NCBI RefSeq assembly: GCF_000264995.1
Contig: NW_006767435.1
Coordinates: 2,725,208-2,789,207, forward strand
Reading direction: 5' to 3'
Source of the DNA: Punctularia strigosozonata HHB-11173 SS5
Lineage: Eukaryota > Basidiomycota > Agaricomycetes > Corticiales > Punctulariaceae
DNA: 64,000 bases
The notes below the pieces were generated by a model that had not been told where the DNA came from, made no database searches, and was given only the letters and a program-made list of their open reading frames with translations. The stretch's first letter is position 1. Each line of letters opens with the position of its first letter. Shown in pieces: positions 36,237 to 47,423 of this stretch. A program made the position numbers and the translations under genes.

Positions 36237-38097
36237 TACTGGTCGTTATCGGAGTTCTCTCTATCGTTCTATCGTGGTTCGAAGCGTGGTCCGAACGAGG
36301 GGGTCCAGCTCGTCGAGATTATAGAGTACAAAGATGATACGAGTTGTGGTGAAAGGCAGAAGCAGAGAGATACAAGGAGTCGTGAGTTACGGGTGTTTGT
36401 ACCAATTACACGCTTGAAGCGACGAGAGCAACCTCTGCGAGTCGTGGGCGCTGTCGAGGAGAGCGCCTCGCGGTGGGATGACGTACATTTGGACGATCTT
36501 CATGGCAGACTGGTCGATCGAGATCTCTCCTACATAGTATGCTCCATTGGCTGCTCGCCGGAGATACGTACACGAGCAACAACACGACCCCTGGTTGTCC
36601 TTCTGCTCATCTCCAAGGCTTGACGCCATTTCGACGATCTTGTCTGTGCACGAAGCTCCACGACATCAAGTAGGCTCGCGCCACTCCCAACATGGTCAGC
36701 GAGAACGACGGGGCTTTAGCTAGTAGGTCTTCTCCACGGCTCCACGTTACCAGATGCAGTCGCACCCTCGGGCTAGAGAGCGATCTTCGATACGTCCTCT
36801 TGAAACTGTGTATCATCGACGCTGGAGCGTACACCGTCCATGGGATCTCCTGTCGACGATGAATGACCTCAGCGATTCGAGAGCCGCTGCTGGTTAGTGT
36901 TGCTCTTGCTAACACGGGATCACACAATACGACCTTTACCATGCAAGGCAGACCACCATATCCGCATAAAAGCGCGACGTCGTAGCCAGTGAGCTTGAAC
37001 CTCTCCCATAATCGAATCATGCTCGCCGCTATCCTTTCACAAATGTCTCGCAGGTCTCTGACACCGAGTGGGGGTATGATATCTGCGTCTATCCACCTCC
37101 ACAGCCTTGCGCATTGCGATGGAGGTCCGCATCAGATGCTGTCGGATCTGTATCGCTGCAAATTATCATTGTGTAGGATCCATGACACCGCCTCCCCTTC
37201 CCGTCTTGCCTCGCCTCAAGTCCAGGAAGCTTAAAAAGAAAGTGTTCTCGAAAACAACGGCGAACGCAGATACGCAGTTTGTTCAAGGCAGCAACGGTCA
37301 AACCTCGAGCCACCGAATGTACCGTAACTATACTGAGTCGCGTTGCGACGCATGCTCACACATGATGTTTTCTGGCTTCTAGTCTGGCTTTGAAAGGCGA
37401 CGCAATCTTGGAAATGGTGATCATAAGCATGATCATCGATCAGCTACCCAATATTGAAGTAGGCGTGGCCACGGTAAGGAATCATCACCATGAGTTTTAC
37501 TCGGTTTTTGACATACATCGGGATGTCCGAAGCGCATCAGAGACACGGTAGTCAGCAACAACAGTCTGGCCGCTCTGTAAGCGCTCTCATCAAGCAGTCA
37601 TCTGGAAACCATCTAACATCTCGAAGCGCCCTTGCATACAAACTACCCGATCGTCTAGGTGGCGCCACAGAAATCGGCGTTCACCGCCTTGGTGAGCGCA
37701 CCCCAAGGTAGCTCCTACTGATACGTACTCATCGAAACGTCGACACCAAGCGGACATCATGGAGGTTAATGAATTTCTCCCTACACATGAAGCCCTTCTC
37801 ACGTCTTCTTCTTAGGCCTATATTGCGGGTGTCGAGCGGCAAGAAGGAATGGCTGGTGTTATGAATTGGCTTGAACCCGTTTTAAAACCTATGATCCAGA
37901 CTTGCCACGAGACTCTTACGAAGGCGGGTTGATTTTGGGGTCCGGGTCCGTTAATTCAAGCATTTTCGTCCACAATATATATGCGCATTGAAGACCATTA
38001 CATGTACGAACATGCAACAATGTTGGTCACAGTATTCATCTTTGAGAAACGCAAGGAAGTTGGAGCTTGACACAATCATATTATTGAGTGAGGCTAA
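36237..38097. other. Intergenic region with unassigned open frames
   Basis: About 1.9 kb. The longest frame is on the minus strand at 36607-37020 (ATG present, about 137 codons), with no domain or related motif that I recognise. I treat it as non-coding unless transcripts show otherwise. Nothing else is seen before the transposon at 38098. Confidence 0.4.
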
Positions 38098-38499
38098 GGC
38101 CCCGATCGGGACACCGGGTTGAGGTGGGTTGGGTTGGGTTGGGTTGGGTTGCCCCCGCCAAAAAGTGTGGGAGTCGAGGTGGCGCAGATGCGGGAATCAC
38201 GCCAGGCAAGGCCGAGGAACTCAGAGTCACGCCGTCAAGCAGCGGTCAAGTTACAATAGATATTCACGGATTAATGGACTGTATCCTCGTTCTCCTGCTC
38301 CCTCTCATGGCTCCTAAGGCTCAGTGGTCTATCATGTCTACCTGGGCACTGTTTAAATTGTATTTGTGGCGAAGGTTAATGTGACTAATGGTGACTAATG
38401 GTGACAAATACGTTACATGTAACACGGGTCACCCGGCCCGGGCCTCAACTCAACCCAACCCAACCCAACCCAACCCAACTCGGTGTCCCGATCGGGGCC
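38098..38499. mobile_element. Non-autonomous DNA transposon (MITE), PIF/Harbinger-like
   Basis: A 402-bp element bounded by inverted repeats. The outer 19 bp, GGCCCCGATCGGGACACCG, are identical at both ends (38098-38116 and, inverted, 38481-38499). The inverted repeats continue inward through TTGGG/CCCAA arrays to about 50 bp. It is flanked by a TAA direct duplication (38095-38097 and 38500-38502), fitting the TWA target of PIF/Harbinger elements. The interior has no transposase frame and contains a direct repeat of GTGACTAATG near 38382-38401. Perfect outer ends and intact duplications suggest fairly recent movement by a transposase supplied elsewhere. The superfamily is inferred from the target site alone. 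Confidence 0.8.
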
Positions 38500-38597
38500 T
38501 AATGGATGACTTTCAAGTTCGGACCGGGATTCCGGATAGGAATCTTCGCGCGATCAGGTGATGGCGTCGACCGATCCCGACGGCGACCGCGTTTGGG

Positions 38598-40476
38598 ATG
38601 TACGCGAGCCTTGCATTCATCATGTCCAGCAAGCACCGTTGCCTCGCATCCATAACGGCGAGATGCATTCGAGCATCACCCATGCTACAGCAGAACTGGC
38701 ATTGTCGCACTCCTACTACCCCTCGCAATGGACGCAGCTTCTCACTCAGTCCCTCTATCCATGAACGATATAATGTGCCTATGCGAGCTGCAACTGATAG
38801 CTGTGGAAATCCGCGAATCTGATGCTTCCTACGCCAGGCTCTCAGCCGTGGAACAACCAATTCAACACCACCCGTTGGGTTCATCTTCGACATAGTGGGT
38901 GCTTAGCAGAGGATAATTGACTTATGATTGACTCAGCGACCTTGATTGACTACAGGACGGCGTCCTATTAAGAGGCTCTGAAGTACTTCCGGAGGCTAAA
39001 GAAGTCTTTCGTATTCTCAATGGCGACAATCGCTTTAGTGTGTAAGTCTCCATAGTGTGTATACAATGCCCGAATCACCGCTTACAGCCCACACCGACGT
39101 ATTCAGGAAGTTGCCCTACATCTTCGTCAGTGACACGGTTGCACTTGCCAGCAACTTGCTGAAGCGCAAACATACCAGCTTACCAATGGCGGCGGGGTCA
39201 GTGAAGCCGATCGCAGTCGGAAGCTAACGAAGCAGTTCGGGGTGGACGCAAGTCGTCATCCTCGTCCGCACGTTCCTCTCTGACCTCCTGATCTAGATTT
39301 CCCCCGACCAAATCGTTCAAGCCCACACAATCCTGACCTCTCCAGATCTCGTGGAGAGGTATGCAGATGCCCCCGTACTTGTTCTTGGTGGTATCAATGA
39401 TGTATGCCGTAAAGTCGCAGAAGGCTATGGCTATAAACACGTATACACTCCCTTGGACATCAAGGCCGCTTTACCAGAGTATGTCTGGGATTGGAAGTAT
39501 CTTTCTATATCCACTTATTCCTTCACAGTATCTGGCCATTCTACTCGCTCAGCCCCGAAGAACGTGCGTCGGTGAAGGTGAGTAACAAGCCCAAACAACC
39601 TCCACGTTCTAATCTCGCTGGGGATTCCCAGCACTTTGACCCCAGTACGCGCTTCGGGGCTGCATTTGTCTTCCACGATCCTCGAAACTGGGGAATGGAC
39701 ACTCAGATCCTTCTGGACATCGTCCTTGGGTCGGGGAGCATCACTGGGCCTATCACAAGACTTAGAGCCTCGGAACCTGAGAGATTCCCTGTCTACTTCT
39801 GCAATCCCGATCTCCTTTGGCGGTCAAGCTTCCCTCGGTCTCGCCTAGGACAAGGCGCATTCATCCACACGTTGCAGAACATCTATCACCAGGTCAGTTA
39901 GGGTGGCATAGGCGAAGCGTGTAGTGATGCTATCAAGAGGGTATACAGGTGGCCTGCAAGGAGTACGGCATCACCGAGCCTCATTACGAGGCGACGATCT
40001 TCGGAAAGCCAACAAGCGCGACATTCAAATTTGCGGCGCGCGTCATGGACAATCGCGTGCAGAGCCTGGTAGGACTTCAAGTTCAGAAGGACGAGCAACC
40101 GACGCTGTGAGAGTTGCCCTGTCTCTTAGTCACGATGTGTCCTGACAGTTGTCATTCAGGTACATGATTGGAGGTGATTTCAATTCCCTGCTGCGGTTTT
40201 TGAGACCCGCTGAGTTAATTCACTGCGCTCTCTAGATAACCCCGAATCAGGTCAGCCGTCTCGCGTCCATCCTGCTTGAGTTCGGTTGTTTACGTCGGAC
40301 TTGCAGATATTTGTGGTGCCAATGCGGCTTCCATCCGGTCGATCCTCGTGCACACCGGTGTGTATGACCCCGCCAATGGGCCGCCTCGTCATACCCCTTG
40401 GCGCCAAGCTCCTCATGTCCTGGAAGCGGTGACAATCGCAATCGACGAGGAGTATCGCCGTCTTGGTTCCTCTTGA
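38598..40476 (+). CDS. HAD-superfamily hydrolase, CECR5/YKR070W type, with mitochondrial presequence
   Basis: A HAD subclass IIA phosphatase-like protein, probably mitochondrial. The N terminus (start taken at ATG 38598) is Arg/Ser-rich (CLASITARCIRASPMLQ); its first splice is uncertain. Motif I is FIFDIDGVLLRG, motif II LTNGGG, then ADAPVLVLGG, IWPFYSLSPEER and FGAAFVFHDPRNWGMDTQI. Motif III lies around GKPTSATFKFA and motif IV is YMIGDNPESDICGANAAS. The protein ends EEYRRLGSS. There are about 11 short introns, including three micro-exons of 19 nt (39107-39125), 14 nt (40160-40173) and 15 nt (40236-40250), and a GC-AG intron at 39248-39296. All catalytic motifs are intact after splicing. Confidence 0.85.
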
Positions 40477-40698
40477 TTGACTGTAACTCGGTTCACGATG
40501 ACGCCGGTCCGTGCGTTCGTTAAGATAGACATATTCCAACCAGTTATTTCAATTGTAAGACCATGCGGTGCGAGCAGGTCATATGGCCATCGCATCCAGA
40601 TCACCGCAAGTCGAAGCACAGTACAATCAATCGTACAAGACCACAAACCCCGCAACCCAGCCTCACCGTCTAGCATCGATACTTTCCGAGCCAGTCAA

Positions 40699-41275
40699 CT
40701 AGAGAATGTATTTGTAGCAGCCCAAGTCGATTTGTCCTCCCTGCATGTCAGCATTAGTTCAAAGTTCGACGCCGGATGTGAAGAGAGGAGATCATACGTA
40801 AGAGTAGTCGAGGCAGCACAGAACCTCGAACTTGCACGTCGGCAAGTAAGCAACGCAATTGAGGCCGCACGGCTCGACGAGCCCGACGGTGATACCGAGC
40901 AGGCCTAGGATGAGCTGCGCCACGGGATCCGACGTCTATATGAGATTGAGCATTGAAGTTTCCGAGTGCGAAACCATGCGCACGAACATCGGTATATGTT
41001 TCGCAGCATTGCAGAGGCCCGAGCTCACAAAGGTAGGGTAGACCGGAAGGGCTAGATCGCTTGGCAGCTAAGATGGTGCATTGCTGTGAGATACACAATA
41101 GAGATGAGAAGTCCTATGAATGCTTACGAGTGACGGCCGAGGCCTCGAACGGACGGCGAGGGGAGAGAGGCGGCAGCCCGCGCTTCAAGCGCTCTGCGTT
41201 CGGGCCTATCGCCGTCGCGCTGGTCACGGCGACAAAGCCGACGAAGATGAACGAGATGAACAACAGCAACCGCAT
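40699..41275 (-). CDS. Class I-like hydrophobin with N-terminal extension and nine cysteines
   Basis: A small secreted amphipathic protein that coats aerial hyphae. Four exons run from ATG 41273-41275 to TAG at 40699-40701. A signal peptide (MRLLLFISFIFVGFVAVTSA) is followed by about 40 residues including AERLKRGLPPLSPRRPFEAS and AKRSSPSG. The hydrophobin core then reads LCELGPLQCCETYTDVRLLG, ITVGLVEPCGLNC, VAYLPTCKFEVLCC and DYSYGGQIDLGCYKYIL. This gives the C, CC, C, C, CC, C order plus one extra cysteine (EPC). The C4-C5 loop is only 6 residues, shorter than usual for class I. The GGQIDLGC ending is typical. A TATA-like box lies about 75-80 nt upstream of the start. Confidence 0.75.
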
Positions 41276-42470
41276 CTCGACGATGGAGTGATCTCGATTT
41301 CGTGAAGAACTGCCGCCTTCTGGAGGAGGACGGGGCGACGACCTGATCTCTTATACTCGCTCTGGCATTGTCAACCGCCGATGACGCGCTCGTCGCTGTG
41401 CCTTGAATGCTACCAGCATCTGACCAGAGCGAGAGTAGAGGGCAGTTGTGCGGCCCAGGAGGAGGCCGCGATCCTTCGATTTCTCCGGCAAGCAATGCTG
41501 AGCGGCACGAATCAGCGACGAGACGTCGCATCTCGTGTTAGGCCAGGCACCCCATAGCTTGAGAAATCAAGATAACCATTCTCATGGCAAGTGTTGGCGC
41601 ACAGCGCGCGCTTGAGCCGACATTCTGGGCCCCTTGCGATCCCAGAGCGTGCAGTGGAGCTCGTTTACCGACGTTATGTGCTTCGTGACGAGTGAGTACG
41701 AGTTGCGTGGTAACCGATCCCGGACAAGCACATTTTTTTCGTCTCGACGAAGATGAGAAGCTGCAGATTGTGGAGCAGCGATGTTTTCGTTCCATGCGAC
41801 CGAGGGAGGTTACGCGGTGCTCTGTGCCATATCGACTTTTAGGCTGGCCCTGCTTCCAATTAATACACACCTCCTGCGGCACAGGGGCGGAACGAAGACG
41901 GGGTGCTGTCTTCGATCCGATGAGCCCGAGTCGCCCTGCAACGTTAACGTACGCCGTGGCCGTTGGGGATCATATTCTTGGGCTGGGAGTGCGAGATGAT
42001 CGTAAGAGCCATGTCCAAGACTCGCAGATCAACGCGCATGAAGCGAATTCGCATAGCTGGACAGGACATGATCTTTACTGACGACTCAGTGCGACAGCAA
42101 GAAACAAGCTCGACGTCCCCTTGCTAGGGATGATGGCGGTGTCCCACCAGGCAGCGTCTGGTGCGACGAAAGGGTCCCAGCCTCAAGAGCGCGGAGAAAT
42201 ATCGTGTCGGAGGTGAAGGTAAAGCGGGCTGATCCCAGCAGCGGCCGCACAATGTCATGCCTCATGACCTGTGAACCAGTAGATCAATTCGAGGTTGGCA
42301 CTGATGCAGCATGATGAACACAAGTCTAAGACGGTCAGCATCGATATCGTTCGCTGCATGCATCGGTGGTGGTACGTAGCATTGACGGAGATCTTTCTCT
42401 CTTTAACCATGCTACAAGTCTCGTCTATGTCTACAACAAGTACGGATACAGTGGATGAAATGCTCGATAC
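41276..42470. other. Hydrophobin promoter region and flanking intergenic DNA
   Basis: TATAAGA on the minus strand at 41349-41355 lies about 75-80 nt upstream of the hydrophobin ATG and is a likely TATA box. The rest, to about 42470, shows no gene or repeat that I can support. Confidence 0.45.
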
Positions 42471-42473
42471 AAT

Positions 42474-43117
42474 TTGCTTTCTTGTTTGCGTTCCGGTGCT
42501 TCAGAATCACATCGGGCTCGAGGCGGTCAAGACGCCTGCCTCCTCCCCGAGCTCAGACTCTTCACGCCGACGATCTTTCCCTCCGCTTTCACCCCGAACG
42601 CCGACGCGAACTTCTCGCTCGCCTTCCTCCTGCACGCGCTCTCGCTCGCCATCGGCGATGTAGGCGGCGACGTGGGCGGCGACGACGCCTGGCGTGCGGG
42701 GCAGCGCTCGAGCGGCGCGCCGCCGGTGTACCCTCTAGCGGAGCTCGGCGACATGGACAGCATCGTTCCTAACCCCTTGAGCGTCAACCATACGATCATC
42801 GTCAAAGAGCGCCCGGGATACCGACCTTGCTCTACGGAGAGCCTCTTCTCTCGTGTTATGGTACAGTGATCTTTAGTTTTAGGGAGGGGCTGCTTTTCGA
42901 CGGCCTTGACGGTTCGCCCTTTTATCACCCCTCGCCTCCTTATGTCAACGCGGATCCTCCGAGCTGTCTCGAACACGACGATGAAACACAGCTCGCCGGT
43001 CCCCCGTCCGCTCACGTCAACATCCTGCCATACGCCCTTCTCATGGGGTGCGAACACCTTCACGCCCAATGGCACGAGCCAACGGGGATCAGCCTGCACC
43101 AGCTGGTCATTTCTTGA
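42474..43117 (+). CDS. Unidentified coding-like region with a frame change
   Basis: From about 42520 to 42800 the plus strand has strongly G/C-ending codons (PTIFPSAFTPNADANFSLAF, LLHALSLAIGDVGGDVGGDD). From about 42825 the good frame shifts by one and continues (LLFDGLDGSPFYHPSPPYV, HVNILPYALLMGCEHLH) to a stop at 43115-43117. I found no convincing intron at the change, so this is either a missed splice or a decaying gene. No domain is recognised. A continuous frame on the opposite strand exists but looks like a shadow. Confidence 0.3.
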
Positions 43118-43407
43118 GTCTCCGGTCTTCCGTATATGAAGCACACAAGAACCTCTCGGCATGGGTAAGGGAACGCGAAAAGGCGTGGCTCGGGCGGACG
43201 GAGGTACACACCGATAGCACGCGACCAGGTCATGCCGGCGGGACAGAGTACATGCGTTACGTGTTGTGCGGTCACTACTGAATACAATCTGATGCTCTGG
43301 GGAGATAATCTACTCTGAGGGTACGGAAAGAATACAGCACTACAAGGGGGGTATGAAACGAAACATATGCGTGTATGACGGACGTGCCTCTACTTCGCGG
43401 CAAAGAA

Positions 43408-46206
43408 TCACAGCGGCAACACCCCGTCCGTGCGACTGGCATGGTCGCTGCCGCTGCCGCTGCCATGACGGAGGGAGAGCGAAGATTGATGGTGCTCGCT
43501 CTTGCGCCGCCGCGTCTCGGCCTTCTCCGCGCGATGCAGACGCTCGCGCTCCTCTTCCTCCTCCTCCTCGCGCTTACGCTGACGGCGCCTGACGGCCTCC
43601 TCCGTGACCGCGCGCCGGAGGCGCTCCTCGACGACCTCCGTCTTGCGCGTCCGGCGGTTGCCGACGGCGATGACGAGCCCGGCCGAGATGTTGCACGAGA
43701 TGGAACAGGAGAGGATGATGGACGTCAGGATCTTCTTGTATTGGTGGTGGTAGGAGATGGACCAGGTGGTGCTGCCGAGGGCCATCTGGAGCGCACGCGT
43801 GTGAGCGACTGGCGTGATGAAGGGTGATCAGGGAGGAACGCACCTGGAAGATGGAATGAAAGTCGAGCAGGCAGACGATGACGATGAGCAGATCTAGCGG
43901 AAACGCCTGGTGACGTCGTCAGCCCAGGAGTACGAAAGGAAACGACCGTGGCTTTCGCCCACCTTATGCGTCGCAGTCTCGTGGGGCTTGTAAAACGCTA
44001 AACCATCGCATCATGAACATCGAACGAAAGGCAAAAAACTTGACAAGAAAAAACACGCACTGTGGCTCTTGGCAAACTTCATCTGGTGGTACATGAGCGT
44101 CGCCTGCTCCTCGACGGTCAGCACCGGCGGACGGATCTTGGCGTCCTCCTTCGACGGCTGGTGGGCCGGGTCCGGCAGGTCGTTCTCGTCCGGGAGCGGG
44201 GGCAGACCGAGCTCGCGGTACATCTTGAGCGTCTTGCGGTGATACTTGGCGATAAAGTACATGTGGTACGTGTCCACCGTGCGGAACGGCGCGAGGCCGA
44301 CTGTGTGTCGCGCACAACGTGAGCGGTAGTACGACTGACGTCAGAAAAGACCGGCAACGCACTTCCGACGACGCAGAAGAGCGCCGTCAAGATCTGGTCG
44401 CAGATCTCCACAAAGTACGCCTGACGCGAGCCGGCGTTGAGCCAGCCGATCAGGAACAGCACCCACGCCGCTCCCCAGAACGTGAGGAGGGACGCGTATA
44501 TCGTCACGAACGCTCCCAGCGGCGTGCGGACATACTGCTTGAAGCCGCGCCACGTCCGCCGCGCCTTCCACTTGCGCGAATGCAGCAAATGCCGGACGTA
44601 GTCGTCGAGCTCGGCGCGCTCCTCGGGCGTCCAGTGGTCCCAGTCGACGAGGCCGTCGGGGAGGACGAGCCACTCGCCGCGGGCTTGGATATCGTCCCCC
44701 TCCGAGACACCGTACCTGTTTCGCTCGGCCTGCTCCGGGTCGGTGTGCTTGACGTACTCGGCGAGGGTCTCGGAGCGCGAGCGCGGCTCGCCGTCAGAGC
44801 TGGACGAAGGCTGCGGCTGCTCGGCGGCGGGCGCCGGGGGTTTTTCGGAGGTTTGTGGCTGCTGTTGCTCCTCTTTTTCGCGCGTGATGGTCGCTTTGGT
44901 GCGCCGCCACCACGACGAGCGTTCGCCGTCCTGGCCTTCGGCGGCGATCGCGCCCATCGCTTGCGCTCGTCTGATGAAAACCGTCAACGTGATGTAGACG
45001 AAGACGGGCAAACGAAACTTACCGCGCATCGCCCTCTTCGAGGGCGGCGAGCTCGGTGCGGCTCGGCGGGCGCGCGAGGCGGACGTATCCGGCACGGTTG
45101 ACGTACCGGCCCAAGTTGGGGACGAAGAGCGAGTTTTGAACGTCGGAGAGGGTGGAGAGGGTGGACACTTCCGGGTCTGGTAGAGGACGTCAGAGATGGG
45201 ATAAACGAAGACGGTCATCATCGTCGCGCACCGATCACGTCGAGGAGGTCGACGACGGCCTGGTCGTAGCGGGCCCGCTCCTCGGCTGCGCGGTGCTGCT
45301 CCATCTGTTCCAGGCTCGGCGGCGCTGTCTGCTCGGCGGAGGCGGTGCCCAGACCGAGCTACGATAGAGTGTGAGTACATCGAACGTAAGAGGTCGACCC
45401 GTACACACCTTGGCGGCGAAGGTGCTGCTCCTGTCGCGGACGGCGTTCGATATCGCCCTCGCGCGGCCCACGACGCCCTTGACCGACTCGGACTGCTCCT
45501 CCTCGGCCTCCGCTCCGGGTACGGTCAGACGTCGGCCCGAGTCGGGGGTGGCGGTCACGTCCGGATCGGGGTCCCTCGACGACGTGCGCGAGAACGGATT
45601 GAGGGAGTGCATGATGCCCTTGGTCGTGGTCCACCCGCCGCGATGGCCTTGGACGGGCACCGAGTGCACCGACGCGCGGTCTGTGGGCTGTTTGCGCCGG
45701 GGCGGGATGTCCTGATCGTCCACGGGGACCCAGCTGTCGCGAGCGGCCACGCCTTCGCCCACACGGCCGAGTGCACCGGGGGTGGCGCACATCTGCTTGC
45801 GGAGGTCGGCGGCGCTGACGCTGCTTGAGCGCGGGCGAGTGCGTTTGGGCGGGCCGGAGAAGAGCAAGTAGCTGGTGCCGCTCTCCCTGCCGAGGCTTCC
45901 GGAGGGGGCGTAGCTGAGGCGGACGGAGGACGGGTTGTTGTGTGTGTAGGTCGGGCGAACGGGGCGCTGGTAGGCGTAGTCGTACCCGCGCGGAGGGAGC
46001 GGCGCGGCCGACATGGGAGCGGCGGCGGCGGGCGGAGGGGGCTCGATGACGGGCTGCGGGGCGGGGCCCGGGGGCGGGACGGCGGCGGGTAGGGTCGTCT
46101 GCTGGGCCTGGGGCGGGGTGACGGTGATGGAGGGCGGGGCCGGGTCGTCTCCGGGCTCTTGGTCAGCGGAGGAGCTGAAGGGGTTGAGCTTGCGTAGGCT
46201 GGGCAT
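43408..46206 (-). CDS. DUF2985 integral membrane protein
   Basis: Fungal-specific membrane protein of unknown function. ATG 46204-46206 opens with MPSLRKLNPF and about 250 residues of Pro/Ala/Ser-rich disordered sequence, with HSLNPFSRTSSRDPDPD. The membrane part has WRGFKQYVRTPLGAFVTIY, ASLLTFWGAAWVLFLIGWLN and QAYFVEICDQILTALFCVVG. The family core follows: DTYHMYFIAKYHRKTLKMYR, YKPHETATHKAFPLDLLIVI, VCLLDFHSIFQ and a further helix TSIILSCSISCNISAGLVIA. The C terminus is basic with a Glu/Arg-rich helix (RQRKREEEEEEERERLHRAE) and ends DGVLPL. About seven short introns. The C-rich, Ala-rich N terminus makes long false open frames on the other strand. Confidence 0.8.
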
Positions 46207-47423
46207 GTCGGTGATCGTGGATGCAGGGCGTAAGGAAAGGAGCGGGTGAGTAGACTAGAGGGCACTGTAGACTAATCGTCGCAGGTCGTAAGGTAGTGGC
46301 AGGTGGGAGGGGACGAGTGGATGTTCATGTAAGTGCGGGCGTATAATTAGAGCTGGGAGCGGACGTGCCTTGGGTGTGGAATGACGTCGGTGCTTTCTCT
46401 GCCTGGTGCCGTGGCCGGTGGCGGGTGCGCGCGCGGGCAGGCGTGGTCGTCGTCGTCGCACAGTCGCTGGGGGTCGTCCGGGTCGGCGTCGACGTCGGGA
46501 GAGGTCGAGCGAGGGACACCGGGGGATCGCATGACGATACGAAATATGCCCGCGAGGTCCCTGCCGTGGGAAAAGTCCTCTGCCGACGCGGGCCGCCCAG
46601 GTCGAGCATGCAAGTGCCATTCGCGCACAGATCGCTCCTCAGACTACGGAATCGCTCCCGCCACCGTCGCGCTCGGAAATGGCCTGATGTCATCTCGCTC
46701 TCGTGTAACGGAGCCCGGTCAGCGCACTCCAATGCCGTTGTCTGCTCTCATGCAGTGTGCAGCAGCAGACCCAGTCGGGCGCGGAGCTTACTGCTGCGCG
46801 ACTCGAGCACGGTCCCTGCACGGGGCTGCCCCGCGTTTCCCCCCCTCGCGTCGGCTCATCTACCTCTGCGTTGTGCATTGTGATGTAGCCCGAAGATCCT
46901 TCAGTACGCCTTGTTTTCAGTTTGTTCATCTCTGTCGATCAACCTCTACACTGGCTCCGCTCAGCGCCGCCCTGAAGGGTCACCGGTTACGAGCGAAAAA
47001 TGCGACGAAACGAAACTTCAACAAGTAAACGAAACGAAACCGCCCGCCCAGAAGGACGCTCAGGGATCGGGCAACCACTCGAACGTGTACCGCGCTCCCC
47101 CTAACCACCACCATTCACCAGCTTCAGTGGCTGCCTGCCTTGTTCTGGACGCGCGGGGGCGGCCTGCGTTCATCGGTACATTCGAGAAACCTCTCCGCAA
47201 CCCATCGCGTCCTTTCGCAGATCTCTGCGCGCCCAGTACTCTGTCCCGAATGCCGCCCTGTGCCGTCGCCTTTTCCGGAGCATACATGGGACTCTTCCAG
47301 ACGCCACCTCCGCCTCGACGCATCAACTCGCGCGCATAGAAGACCTCAACCTGACGTCATGGACGCCCCACTAAACGCCCATACTCCCCGCGCGAGTGCC
47401 AGCCGTGCTCATCATCCTCCGCC
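46207..47423. other. GC-rich intergenic region, 1.2 kb
   Basis: Divergent promoter region for the DUF2985 gene and the aldo/keto reductase. Long open frames on both strands follow from high GC content and show no domain. A short CGAAACGAAAC motif occurs twice at 46994-47038. Confidence 0.5.

Noticed and set aside
36607-37020. A minus-strand frame of about 137 codons
   Set aside because: It has a real ATG, but no recognisable domain, splice context or coding-like codon bias.
38129-38480. TTGGG/CCCAA arrays considered as interstitial telomere repeats
   Set aside because: They are inverted relative to each other and lie inside the transposon ends, so they are part of the MITE.
42527-43162. A continuous minus-strand frame of about 211 codons
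   Set aside because: Codon bias favours the plus strand through the same DNA and no domain is seen on the minus strand.
44319-45101. A 260-codon plus-strand frame
   Set aside because: It is a shadow of the DUF2985 gene, caused by high GC content.
46365-47028. Overlapping plus-strand frames of up to 215 codons
   Set aside because: They occur in two frames at once in GC-rich DNA, with no motif.
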